From Glomus cerebriforme (Eukaryota; Glomeromycota; Glomeromycetes; Glomerales; Glomeraceae): a DNA stretch of 21,440 bases. The translations under genes and the position numbers were made by a program. Below the pieces are notes generated by a model. The model saw only the letters and a list, made by a program, of their open reading frames with translations. It was not told the origin of the DNA and ran no database searches. Shown here piece by piece: positions 1-11,302 of this stretch (position 1 is the first letter of the stretch; each line of letters starts with the position of its first letter). The DNA is taken from positions 37,506 through 58,945 of the forward strand of contig QKYT01000707.1 of assembly GCA_003550305.1 (NCBI GenBank), read 5' to 3'.

Positions 1-1138
1 ATTGGTTTAAAAATCAAATCAAATTCAAATTTGGCTTATATTCGATTTGATTTGAATTTGCGGAACCCTAGTGTTTTTAAATAGAACATATATGTAACTT
101 TTTTGTAGATTTTAGGTACAAATAAATTGGTTTCACAGATATGTATATATAATACAACTAATAACATGAACCTTTGTTTTATTAATCTTTCAAATGCTGA
201 AAATTTGGATTTACTATATTTGGAAGTATCTAAAGCCATATTTGATCACATGATTTGAAATAACTTAAATGTTAAATATTTTGTAAACTAAGATTAATGT
301 GAACTTGAAACCTATAAAATAAATGTATTTTAGCATGCTCTGCAAGATTACTTAAGTCAAAAAAGTTGATTTTGAATAGTGTTTTTGACTTTACATATGA
401 ACAAATGATCTTTGCTAATCATATCCAAAAATGGATAAATAAATTTTAGCAAACATGAAAAAAGTCAAATAAATAAAAAACAGTGTTCTAAACCTCATTA
501 AGCGTTCTAATTAAACTTGCAGAGCGGGCCAAAATACACTTACCATATGCATTTTAAAAGGTTATATAAGTTGGAAAAAGTTTTATTTAGAAAAAAAAGA
601 TTTTTCTTGGCTTTTTTGTAGCACATTCTAGCAGAATCTCACAAGTGAATAATGAATCTATAATGGAGTTTTTTTTTAAAAAAATATGTTCTATATCTCC
701 AATTATCTTGTTGTAAATGGAAGAGGTTCTACGGTATTTCTCATAGGTTATAAATAAATGGAGCTATGTAAAATTAAGTTTCTGGTATTAAATCTTTAAA
801 TCATTCAATTTATAGAATTTTGTTAGTCATTTGCTAAGATAATAAATTGAACACGTGTCAAGATTAGGAATAACTATTTAAAATATCGAGAAATTTCCTT
901 AAAAAAACGAATTAGAATTTTTAACAAGGGTATGTATTTTACCATCCTCCGGTGAGGCTTTCGCTTTTCGCTTGTACGGGAAATTATATATTCCATTAGT
1001 GTGCGGATAAATCATTTCTATGTATGGTATATGTAACGGGCTAAATGTCAAATGTTACATCAAAAATTCGTCATAAATGATACCAGATAATCTGTAAGTA
1101 TAAATCTACCCATTTTTCATTTTTTTTGGTTGGTTATT
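1..1138. other. Intergenic, no gene recognised
   Basis: AT-rich sequence with no ORF that looks coding. The first 60 bases carry (A)ATTTGA-type units in both orientations (an 11-bp inverted repeat, 14-24 against 45-55). A CACGTG palindrome lies at 852-857. A short less AT-rich patch around 944-980 has no recognisable content. A TATA-like TATAAAT at 1099-1105 lies 34-40 bases before the next gene's ATG. Confidence 0.6.
1099..1105 (+). promoter_or_regulatory. Possible TATA box of the acyl-CoA synthetase gene
   Basis: TATAAAT lies about 35 bases upstream of the ATG at 1139. In a sequence this AT-rich such a match is common by chance, so this rests only on position. Confidence 0.25.
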
Positions 1139-2834
1139 ATGGCAACTCTTGCAGATATATTTTCACATAAATCGACTTCACCAGCTATTATTATTCCAGA
1201 AAGCGGCCCAGAACTTTCTTATTCACAATTATATGAACAAATTAAATCATTTCAGCAACAAATTATTAAAAAATGTAATATAAAACCACAAGATGCTATT
1301 GCTATTGTATTACCAAATTCTTTAGAATTTACAATTAGTTTTCTAGCGATTACATTACTTCGAAATATTGCAGCTCCATTAAATCCAAATTATGCCGAAA
1401 ATGAATTCAAATTTTATATTGATGATTCAAAAAGTAAAGTAATGATAGTTCCAAAAGGTTGGGTTAACCAAAATAAACCCGCAGTTCAAGCTGCCAAAGC
1501 TTTTAGTGTGGTAATTTTTGAAATATCATGGGATAATCATAGTCAGAAAATTCATTTGGATATTCAAAGTGGTAATCCAAAAGGAGGAAAATTTGAAACC
1601 CGTGATCCTCATCCTTCTGATGTCGCTCTTTTATTACATACATCAGGAACAACTGGAAGACCAAAAGGTGAATTTTTTAATTAAATCTTTTTATTATTAG
1701 TTCATTTTAAAATTTATATTATTTAATTAAAAATAAAACTTAGGTGTTCCGCTTACGCATCGTAATATTACAACAACCATGAGTAATATAATTAATACAT
1801 ATAAGTTGGTGCCAAGTGATCGTACTTTGCTAGTAATGCCACTCTTCCATGTTCATGGTTTAATTGGTGGAATGTTATCCACCTTATTATCAGGAGGTAC
1901 AGTTGTAATTCCTCCTAGATTCTCTGCCACCGATTTTTGGAAACACTTTTTACAACACGGATGTACTTGGTACACTGCCGGTAAAAAAAATTTGAAATAT
2001 TCTTAATATTTTAAAAAAGAATTGCAACAGTTTCTAACCTTCCTTTTTATCAATACCGAATAATCATATAAAGTGCCTACAATTCATCAAATTTTATTGC
2101 GTCATCCGCTTCCGAGCGGTGGAGCACCTAAATTACGCTTTATTCGTTCGTGTTCATCATCACTTGCTCCAAGTACTTTAGAGGAGCTAGAAAAAGTATA
2201 TAAGGCGCCTGTACTGGAAGCGTATGCTATGACTGAAGCAGCACATCAAATGACTTCAAATCCATTGCCGCCTTTACCACATAAGCCTGGTTCAGTTGGT
2301 ATTGGCCAAGGTGTTCAAGTAACTATCTTGGATCAAAATGGAAACCCGACTGAAGAAGGCGAAGTGTGTATTAAAGGTGTAAACGTGACACCTGGTTATC
2401 TTAATAATCAATCGGCTAATGAATCATCATTTACAAAAGATGGATGGTTTAGAACGGGTGATCAAGGTAAATTTGACAAAGATGGATATTTATTTTTAAC
2501 AGGACGTATTAAGGAATTAATTAATCGTGGAGGAGAAAAAATTTCTCCCTTGGAAATTGATTCGGTTCTTTTATCTCATCCTTCGATTTCCGAAGCTGTT
2601 TCTTTTGCTGTACCCGATAAAATGTATGGACAAGAAGTTCATGCCACCGTTATTCTGAAGAAGGGTCAGCAAATTACTGAAAAAGAATTACAAGATTATT
2701 GTGGAAAATATCTTGTTAAATTTAAAATACCAAAGAAAATCTATTTTACTGATGTTATGCCCAAGACTGCTACTGGTAAAATACAAAGAAAAAATATTAG
2801 CAAAAAGTTCTTTAAACCTCAAGCAAAATTGTAA
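1139..2834 (+). CDS. PCS60: Peroxisomal acyl-CoA synthetase, Pcs60/AAE3 (oxalyl-CoA synthetase) type
   Basis: Three exons: 1139-1667, 1744-1980, 2074-2834, encoding 508 aa; both introns are GT-AG and keep the frame. The ATG at 1139 is preferred over an in-frame TTG at 1130. It is an ANL adenylating enzyme: P-loop-like HTSGTTGRPKG (about 168-177, split by intron 1), LFHVHGLIGG in exon 2, AYAMTE (E310), GWFRTGD, GRIKELINRGGEKISP and the A10 lysine in TATGKIQ (K491). The protein ends in AKL, an accepted variant of the peroxisomal PTS1 signal, as in yeast Pcs60, which ends in SKL. Length fits Pcs60 and plant AAE3 (about 510-545 aa). Family knowledge: ATP and CoA activate oxalate (AAE3, Pcs60) or fatty acids. 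The oxalate preference is inferred from overall resemblance only. The 3' end faces the TXNDC17 gene 113 bp away. Confidence 0.9.
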
Positions 2835-2947
2835 TATTTATCTCTTTATAGGCTTAATAGTAATTCGTTAATAGTTACATATAATAAGTATAAATATTTA
2901 TTTGATATAATAAACAGTAAAAATAAATTTTAATAAATTTTAAAGAG

Positions 2948-3602
2948 TTAAGCTGAGAAAAATGCACTCAATAAGTTATCACGTGTACACTCTTCTTCTA
3001 CCAATCTTTTATCGGTTTCAGCATTTTCGGTCCATTTGATTAATGTTGGAATTTGTTTTAATTGAATTCTTGGATGAAGCTTGTAAGGATTATTAGGTTT
3101 ACCCTTATATCTAATATATTTATTTTAGATTACAATACTTATTAAAAAAAAAATTTTTTTAATTAAATCGGAAAATTTTAAACTTCATATATTACTTACT
3201 CTTCTCTTGTTCCAACAGGAACCTCAATCAACACGGAATCAACAGGCGCTTTTTCTTCAAAATACTTATGAATAAAAGGATCAGCTGAAAGTTTATTTTA
3301 ATTTAATATTTACATTTAAATGAAGAAATAAAATTGAGTGAAAAAAGAAACTTAAAATTTACCATCTACACAATCTGGACACCAAGATTTTCCGGTATTT
3401 GGGACTTCAGTGCCTTTTATAGTAGTTTAAAATATATTGATAAAGATTCATAAATATAAAATTATTTATAGATAAATACATCCATCCTTATTTTCTTACC
3501 GAATAAAACGACAAAGACGTTTTGTCCCTTATGTTCTTGAACAATTTTATCAACAGTTCCGTCAAATTGATCATAAGCGGGAATTCGTACAGTATGAACC
3601 AT
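2948..3602 (-). CDS. TXNDC17: Thioredoxin-like protein, TXNDC17/TRP14 family
   Basis: Four minus-strand exons in reading order: 3500-3602, 3363-3413, 3200-3284, 2948-3110; 133 aa. All introns are GT-AG and the phases close. The active site is GKSWCPDC (C46, C49), the WCPDC signature that separates TRP14 proteins from ordinary thioredoxins (WCGPC). A later IPTLIKW gives the cis-proline segment, and the C-terminus (EEECTRDNLL) matches the family's last helix. Length is close to the human protein (123 aa). Family role: a cytosolic thiol-disulfide reductase that acts on small disulfides and nitrosothiols and is reduced by thioredoxin reductase. No signal or membrane segment is seen. Convergent with PCS60, divergent from PARN. 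A 20-bp tandem repeat lies about 20 bases upstream of the ATG. Confidence 0.92.
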
Positions 3603-4649
3603 GTTTTTTTTATTTGTTTAAAAGCGTTTGTTACGTTTGTTGAATATTTGTTACGTTTGTTGAGTATTTGTTGCGTTTGTTGTGGGAATAAGGAGTTAAT
3701 ATTAACCTTTTAAATACAAAATTGTGTAATATTAAAATGAAAGTTATAATGGTTAGATGATTAACAATAAAGTACCACAATCAGAAAATAAATATTAGTA
3801 TTACACAACTTAAATCTCTAGCTACAGCACGCGTTTTAAGCCATTATTTACCGGGAATATAAAAAGGAACAATTGTGAGAAACCGGTTTTAATTCCTTGT
3901 TTGGAAATCATTAGCAGTAAAAGCAGATCACAAACCTAACAAAAATAAAATAAAGTTTATATTACAGTAAATGTTCATGTTTTACGCGTTTATACGTTTA
4001 TACTCTTTAAAATGATATTTGTTCGAGAAAAAAGTTTTTTAAATGCGTTTCCAGTTTGTTACGATTCCTCCCAGCTGGAGAAATTGTAAAATTGTAGATG
4101 AAATGAATATTAAGAAATAATAACCGTTAAACCAGTCGTTCGGATTTAATTGTAAGGTTTTAACTTACATTTCTTTTAATTATCAGTCCACCCCTTTCTA
4201 AAAAAAAAAGAAATGAGCGGCAAAGATGCATTTTGTTTTTACATAGTTTTAATACCAAAAAAAAACCTGTTCAAAGCTTCCGAACCTGAACCAGAACACT
4301 AATGGAGACAGGTGAAAAACAAGCCTTGGCATCTTTTTTTGCGGTAATTATTGATCACGTGTTGCAAACATAGTAGAAGTTCCTTTAAGTATTGGGCGTG
4401 GGAAGTTAATTTTTATTCTAGCATTCACTCATTGTTGAAAACTCCGAGATTTCGTGTTACAAACCATAGTCACACTACGCATTTCATGACTGCATAATCG
4501 TCATATATAATTCCCGTTCTTTTTTTTTTTATATTGTAGAGGTTTTTTTTATTAAATGGTAAAATCAAAGTTCTCAACCACCGGTAAACAAATTAGAGAT
4601 CTATGAACAAGAAATTTAAACCTTATTTTAAATTAAACCAGTAAAAGCT
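3603..4649. other. Divergent intergenic region between TXNDC17 and PARN
   Basis: About 1 kb with no coding signal. It holds the 20-bp tandem repeat at 3624-3683, ACGCGT hexamers at 3829-3834 and 3984-3989, and a CACGTG at 4356-4361. Both promoters should lie here, but no clear start site can be assigned. Confidence 0.6.
3624..3683. repeat. 20-bp tandem repeat, three copies
   Basis: Three adjoining 20-bp units (3624-3643, 3644-3663, 3664-3683) share the core TTTGTT(A/G)CGTTTGTTG. Units differ at the first few bases and at single internal positions. On the TXNDC17 strand it reads as a CAA-rich tract starting 21 bases before the ATG, so it is probably 5' UTR or core promoter. Confidence 0.8.
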
Positions 4650-7600
4650 ATGGAGATCCTTAAAGATAATTTCCATCAATGTTTTCCCCTCATTCAAGAG
4701 GCTATTGAAGGAGCTGATTTCATAGCTATTGACACTGAGTTGACTGGTGCGTAAGAAAGTATGGGTTGTTACTAGACCCTGTATGAAACTTAACTTGCTG
4801 AACGCGAAATGCTTTTGTTATAATAGGTTTGAACGAGCGCATTGAAAGAATAAAAACCTTCGACGACCCGCAGTCAAGATATACCAAAGTTCGAACTGCT
4901 GCTACAAAAGTATGTTATTTTTCTTTTTTGTTTTTTTTTTTACAAATTCTCATAAATATTATTGAATGGTAAGAAACTATAACAGTAGGATTTTTACATA
5001 TTTTTCAGTTTCTTATCATCCAATTCGGGATATGTACTTACACATACGTGGAAGCGGAGAACACTTTCGTAGCGAAACCATTCAATTTTTATATATTTCC
5101 GGCAAATTCTGATAGAAAAGATTATCATGATACTTGTTTCATGTGTAGCGGATCAAGTTTACATTTTTTATTAAATTGTGGATTTGACTTCAATAAATTA
5201 ATTGCACAAGGTATGAATATAAATAAACCATCATTTCTTCATTTATTAACTTGATCTAATGAAATACTTTATTATTGGAACTTCCCATACCAAAGGTATA
5301 CCATTTCTTAACAAAACAGATGAAATAAGACTTACACAGAGAAGAGCCGATATTGCACAAAGACAACTTGGTAATTTAAAGTTTCTTGTATTACTAATCA
5401 AATCAATTTGTTTGATATCTTTTGATGATCCAATTGATTTTTATCTTAATTGCAGATATCCCGCCGGATGATGATACAAGAATATTTGTAGAAAAATCTA
5501 TGTGAGAATTCTATTAAGTTTGTCCATTTGGATAAGAATTTCCTCTAACTTTTAAATTGGGAAAATTAGTTCATCTATTCATACATGGCTTTACGATACG
5601 GATGCAAACCAATTAACATTGGAAACTCCTAGTATGAAGCAGAAGCGTTTGATCTTTCAAGAATATAGGCAAAGGTTTCAGTCATATTTGTTTAATCATA
5701 TGTATTTATTTACTTTTATAGAGTATTTATTATTCTATTATTAGGTTCAACGGCCTTGCGTCAGCAGAGAGTAGACCAAAAAGCATCTTGTTCTCACGAA
5801 TGACAGAAGAACAAAAGGAAAAAAAATCAAAAGATGATGCTTCTGATGTATGTTCTCTATTAGAATTTGTGTACCATAAAATACTATAAATTGACAATTT
5901 TATTTTCTTTTTATTAAGGCTTTGTCTGCTAGCATTAATTTCCGTAGCATTATTGAATTGTTAGTAGCATCTAAAAAACCTATTATTGGTCATAATTGTT
6001 TTTTAGATTTGTGTCAGTTGGTACATCAATTCTGGGAGGAATTACCTGAAAAATTAAAGGAATGGAAAAAACTTGTTCATGAGTTGTTTGAAGTGTAAGC
6101 TAAAAGATGTCCCACTTTCCCACTTTCAAGGTTATATTGGGAATCCGAAATCATTGCTAATATTTTTTTTTGATTTTCAAAAATTCTAGTGTTATTGATA
6201 CCAAACATTTAGCAGCATCCCATAGAAGGTTACAGGTAATTTCAATTCATAAGCAGTATATATCTATTAGACTGTTATTTAATATATGCTATTTAATATT
6301 TAGGAATTGATACCAAAAAATGGAGTTCAGGATATTTTACAAGTCGTTCAAACACAACCTTTTGAAGAAATATCACCGAAAATTGGTTAATAAATTTATT
6401 ATTGTTTAGTATTCCGTTTCTTTGTTCATTTCGCTAATATTTATACGATAATTTATAGTCCTGGATCCAAAATTTACTAATTATACATTAAATGACGAGT
6501 CGCAAAATCATGAGGCTGGTTATGATGCATTCATCACTGGATACAATTTTATAAGATTAGCAGTATTCTTGTTACATGAGAAAGGTAAGCGGGTAAACTT
6601 CTACGAAAATTTAAATGTCCTAAACGTTCTTTAATTAATGCAATTAATTTCGGAAAAAAGAACAAAAAACAGATGTATACGAAAACGTTTTCAATGAACT
6701 CTTGGATAGTTTTGATCATACAATGGAGCAGGAGCATGAATATGCGGGTGACGATACGAATTTGGTTACAAAATTACTCAAGACCGAGAGATTAATGCGT
6801 TTTTATAATAAACTACATTTGTTGAGATCTGATTTTAAATATATATGTCTGGATGGTGATGATGGATGTAAGTATTTGAAAATTTTTAATAGTTTATTAT
6901 TTAATTGAATTTATTTAATTATTTTCACATTACATAGTTCCTCCTCCTAAACCAAATGGATTTTTGTTATCAAATATTCCTGCATCTTGTTCACAAGCGA
7001 TTCTTCATACGATATTTGGTGAATTTGGTAACATATTCATTCAATGGATTGATGATACCCATTGCTGGCTAATAGTTAAAGATGACAAGAAATTCCGTAA
7101 GGTCTCTGAAGGCTTATTACGTAATACAAAGTTATTTTCGGCCTATATGGAAGATGGGGAAAAACATCAGATAGCTCTAGAGAAAAATATAACAAAAGAA
7201 ATAGGAGACATCAATATTCTATCTTGGAATAAGTGGATAAGTGCAATACTTGATGCAGACTTAGAGGATGAAAAGGATTCAGAAGAACAGGATCCAGATT
7301 GTGATGAAACGATAGTTAATGGTAAGTGATTTGATTTTTTTTTTTAATATAATCTTTAAATGTTCTCATATTGCAATGTTTGATGTGGTTTTTAGGCGTA
7401 AACGACGGGCCAACAAATGGTAGTTCAATTGAAGGAGTGGAATTTGAATTTGGAGATAAATTCTCAACACCTAAAGATGATGATGATTCATGGCCAAATT
7501 CGAATAACGACAGTTGGGGACAAGATTCTGGTAGATTTGAAGAAAATACAGAAGACACTCAGGGTAATTGGGGCATTTCCCCAGCAAATGATTCAAATGT

Positions 7601-7709
7601 ATTAACTTCAAGTACTAAACGCACGTTGTCGCCACACATTTCAGCAAATGACGATAATAGCGATAACGCTAGTACAAGTAGTGCTTCCAAGAAGACTAAA
7701 CTTGGGTAA
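4650..7709 (+). CDS. PARN: Poly(A)-specific ribonuclease PARN (DEDDh deadenylase)
   Basis: Fourteen exons: 4650-4746, 4827-4909, 5009-5210, 5296-5370, 5457-5502, 5570-5674, 5745-5847, 5919-6094, 6190-6235, 6304-6385, 6459-6584, 6673-6867, 6938-7321, 7396-7709; 677 aa, all introns GT-AG. It starts MEILKDNF like animal PARN. The DEDDh residues are visible: D28 and E30 in FIAIDTEL, D267 in IIGHNCFLDL, H356 and D361 in HEAGYDAFITGY. The segment around 150-230 sits where the R3H domain lies. An RRM follows (about 453-500) with W482 in IQWIDDTH, matching the tryptophan that stacks on the m7G cap in vertebrate PARN. The last about 100 residues are acidic and low-complexity, ending in a basic KKTKLG. 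Family role: 3' deadenylation of mRNAs and trimming of small RNA tails, in nucleus and cytoplasm. A donor-like GGGTAAGG overlaps the stop codon (see findings). Confidence 0.95.
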
Positions 7710-8567
7710 GGTTATTATATAAGGCGACCTTTTAAAAACTTATTTCAAATAAAAAATTTATATTTTTTCCCCTAGCCTTTTTTAATAGTTTCCATTTTAA
7801 TGTCATTGATTTCATTCAAACCTTTACATGAATTTTCAAATATTCATGATAAATAGAGCCCTTGGACTTCTACGTTACCTTTTCACCTGAAAAAAAAACG
7901 ATTAAATCAAATCTCACCAAATTATCCTTTAGTATAATATGTGGGGGATTTATTGTATATATATTTTAAGAAAAAAAAATATATATAAATGCAAAAAAAA
8001 AAACTTTTTTTTGCATTCGTTTGTATTATTTACTTTCCAAATTGTATTTATTATTTAAGTATTTATTAGTATCCATAGTTAATCTACAGAATATGAATAA
8101 AAATATTACAAATAGAATGAGATATATAAAAATTGCATTTAAAAAATAAAATTTTCTTTAGAGACACAATAAAATGTGAAGCGTGCGTACATTTTTATGC
8201 TACACAGATCATATCAAACCATGCGATCATCATGCATACATTGATAAACGTAAAACTGAATTAATGTCATTTAACATGTGATAGATTTCCGCCAAAACAA
8301 ACCAGAGATAGAAATTTACTTTTTTTAATGTTAAGTCGTAATTTTAAATATAATAGTGATCGATAAACAAAATTTAACGAATTTACCACTTCTTTTTTTT
8401 CTGAAATATATATATACTGTATATATTATTATTATTATTTCTTCTTAAACAAATTACATTTATAATTTTTTTTGAGGCGAAAAAAAAGCTGGGAAACAAA
8501 AAACGAATAGTAGTAATGATTAATATTTGATTAATAATAATTATATTTTTGTTAGAAAATTACTTTT
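7710..8567. other. Convergent 3' region between PARN and eIF4E2
   Basis: About 860 bp of AT-rich sequence, no gene seen. It should hold both 3' UTRs and poly(A) sites. It contains a perfect 13-bp hairpin at 7988-8017 and several AATAAA-like hexamers on both strands. Confidence 0.6.
7988..8017. repeat. Perfect inverted repeat (13-bp stem, 4-base loop)
   Basis: Arm AATGC followed by eight A (7988-8000), loop AAAC, then eight T and GCATT (8005-8017). The two arms are exactly complementary. It lies between two convergent genes and would be a hairpin in either transcript. Confidence 0.8.
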
Positions 8568-10086
8568 TTATCGAAAAACGTCGGTGTTTCTAAAACTAGA
8601 ATTATCTTTCAAAGCATCATTATGCGTTTTATATTCCATGATAGTATCAGAAGGTAAATTCAAAACTCTTTTCATCGTATCTCTAAAGAAAGAAAGAAAA
8701 GAAAGTTAAATTTCTCTATCTCTCTCTTCCTCCCTCAAAATTTATCCCAAGACAAACCTTATTTTTAAATTAATCCTTCCTTCATGTGCTGATTGATTCC
8801 ACAGGGACAAGATGTCCTCCGAACTTCGAATGGACAGCACCGCACCGCAAATTTCCGTGCCAACATCAAATTGGTCACCAATTACCGCCATTACCTATTT
8901 TCAACATTTTACAGTCAGTTGATAAATAATATATATTACACTAGAAAATCGAAAAATTCATAACTTACCAAACTCTCCCAATATCGACTTGCTAAACCTT
9001 TCTTTAATCTTACAATCCATTTACCGCCACTAATATTTGTATCATCCTATAAAAAAAAAATATGATAAAAATAATTTTTTTATATTAATTAATCAATTAA
9101 TTAATTCTATATATATATATAATTCCCTGTTTTTCTTTTTTTGATTTTAAATATGAAAAACTTTGTCATGATAATTAAATAAAAATATTTTATTTAAACA
9201 CAAGAATAACAAAATAAAATCGACACAAACCTCCCAAACAGGTCTAACGCCTTGTTTAAAGAGATGATAATCGCTAATATTAGGTAACTCATGAGGTCTT
9301 CGAAGATGACTATAAACTGCCCAGAAATCTTCTATCTAGAAAAAAAAAAAAAATTAAAAAACATATTTAATAATTAATTAAGCAAAAAAAAAGAACAAAA
9401 GACTGGAATGAAAAAATAATAAAAAAATCCATACTAGATTTCAATAGACTCACCGAAGAAAATGCTGCAATCTTTTTCATAGAACTCTCGTAATTTAGTA
9501 TTTTACTCCCGGGACTACGATGCATAAACCAGAATACCCAAGTAAAATGCAATGGATGAATTTCACTAGTAGGACTCGGTGTGAATTGTTGACGCGTCAA
9601 TACCAAACCATTACTACTATTTCCATTTTCCTTTTCTTTATTGTCCTTATCTTCTCCTGCGCCTGTAATACTCAAACGTTTAGCAAAATAACCGCTCCCA
9701 CCGCTACTACTTCCCAAACCAGAGCCCATTCCCAGGGGCGTTGTTGGTGCTAAAAGAACAGTGGAAGCGGCCATACTGCCAGTCACTCCATTTGGTGAAT
9801 TTGTGCGTTGAAGTTGAATGAGTTTTGTTGAGGATGTTGAAGTTGGGGTTATTGCTGTGGGAGTCGTAGTTGTGGTAGTTGTAGAATTATTATTGCTATG
9901 GTCAGTGTTAACAGTTAAACGATTGCTACTTTATGAAATAATGGGAAAGATTTATACATAATTTAGTAATCTGTTTCGTAATAATAAGTATAAAAAAAAA
10001 ATATTTTTTGATCTAAATTTAAAGAAAAATATAATCACTAAAACCAAGCCCACTTTTTTATACCTGCGTTTCCAGGGAGATTCCAT
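8568..10086 (-). CDS. EIF4E2: Cap-binding protein eIF4E2 (4EHP, class II eIF4E)
   Basis: Six minus-strand exons in reading order: 10064-10086, 9454-9928, 9231-9335, 8969-9046, 8758-8894, 8568-8682; 310 aa with the first acceptor of a tandem pair. The core from about residue 132 begins HPLHFTWVFWF and continues FWAVYSHLRRP, HLFKQGVRPVWED (W200, the cap-stacking tryptophan), GGKWIVRLKKGLASRYWE, GAVLSIR and NLPSDTIMEYKTH. These match 4EHP better than eIF4E1. The other stacking residue appears to be a tyrosine (Y154, SKILNYESS) instead of eIF4E1's tryptophan, another class II trait. Residues about 9-131 are a Thr/Ser/Asn/Gly-rich tail, much longer than in animal 4EHP. Family role: binds m7G caps and, with partner proteins, represses translation of selected mRNAs. 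Tail to tail with PARN, head to head with ZNF706. Confidence 0.93.
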
Positions 10087-10749
10087 TTCACTTTTTAATT
10101 TTTTCTATATACTACTTTAATAGGTTATATAAAAATCAATTTATTCAGGAAGTGTATTTTGTAAGAAGAAAATAATAAAAATAAATTACAGTTTTTTAGA
10201 GAGTTGAAAGTTGAGAAAGCAAAAAAAAAATTTTTCCGAAAATCAAATTACAATTCAGTCCTTCATCCATCTTCATTTTGACCTTTTGCCCCACATTGTG
10301 TGAGGTCCAACTAATTATTTTATTGGTCGAATAGTTTGGAATATTATACAACATCGCGCGTCATCATTTTACACAAATTTTGAAAATTTTCATTTGTTGG
10401 TTACAAATGGATCAAAGGTGGGATCGCCCCAAAAAAAACAAACAGAAAGTTTATAATTCAAGATTTTTATCCTGACATTAAAAATTTAACACTGGCCCAC
10501 ACAATTTAACCCGCAAATCTTTAATTAGTTAGAATTATTATTTACCTTAATGGAAGTTCAACAATTAGATGTGGTAATCCAATTTAGGAAACTCATCACT
10601 GATATCAAATTATCAGTTATCAAATCGGGAACAGATCATAGGATCTGTACTATATAACGTAAAAATCAATCTCTCTATGTAACCTCCTTTTTTTCTTACC
10701 TTTATAATTTGTATCCTTGAGTTTGTTTCCATTCGGCACTTTTAAGTAA
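10087..10749. other. Divergent intergenic region between eIF4E2 and ZNF706
   Basis: About 660 bp without coding signal; presumably both promoters. No convincing motif was found. Confidence 0.55.
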
Positions 10750-11302
10750 ATGGCCAGGGGAAAACAAAAGGTACGCAGTCATGTATATTATTTGCAATAC
10801 CTTATTATAGTTGATAAATAAACATATACACCTTTTTATATTGAACATTGTTTATAGGAACAATCTAGGTAGGTTTAAGTTATTGACATTATTTCACTTT
10901 ATTAAGAGCTCAATTTAATTAATGCTATCGATATACTTACTAAATTTTTTTCTTTAGAGAAAAGGCTCAGAAACAAGCCGAAAATAGACAAGGAGGTAAA
11001 TCTCAATTGAGTGCTCGTGCTGCGGGTTTGCAACTAAAATGTCCCGTTTGTAAAGTAAGAAGTAAAAAAAAAAGAATGTTTTGTTATTTGGGCTTAAATT
11101 TATAAAATTTATAATTAATGAAATATTCTTTTGATCAGACTCCTGTAGCTAATTATAAAGTTATTGTCCAGCACATGGAGGTAAATAAGATGTCCATTTT
11201 TATAAAAAAATTTTTTTTTTTAATTCACGGTCTCTTTTTTTTAAAAAATATTAGGCAAAGCATCCTAAAGAGACTATACCACCTGAATCAGATTTTCAAT
11301 GA
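10750..11302 (+). CDS. ZNF706: Small zinc-finger protein of the ZNF706/At2g23090 type
   Basis: Five exons: 10750-10770, 10858-10868 (11 nt), 10958-11054, 11139-11180, 11255-11302; 72 aa. None is long enough to stand out as an ORF, but the spliced product matches the family from end to end: MARGKQK start, a Lys/Gln/Ala-rich basic linker, CPVC (C39, C42), a C2H2 finger closing with H55 and H60 (QHMEAKHP), then the family tail PKETIPPE. Human ZNF706 is 76 aa with the same plan. All introns are GT-AG. The 11-nt exon supplies Glu-Gln-Ser and two bases of the next Arg codon; skipping it would break the frame. Family role is poorly known; a role in stem-cell differentiation and regulation of gene expression is reported for the mammalian protein. 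It may be nuclear or RNA/DNA associated. Confidence 0.93.

Noticed and set aside
36..239. 67-codon minus-strand ORF at the left edge
   Set aside because: No family resemblance, composed of AT-driven residues, overlaps repeat-like sequence.
1130..1138. Upstream TTG as start of the acyl-CoA synthetase
   Set aside because: The ATG at 1139 is normal for a nuclear eukaryotic gene and gives the usual family length.
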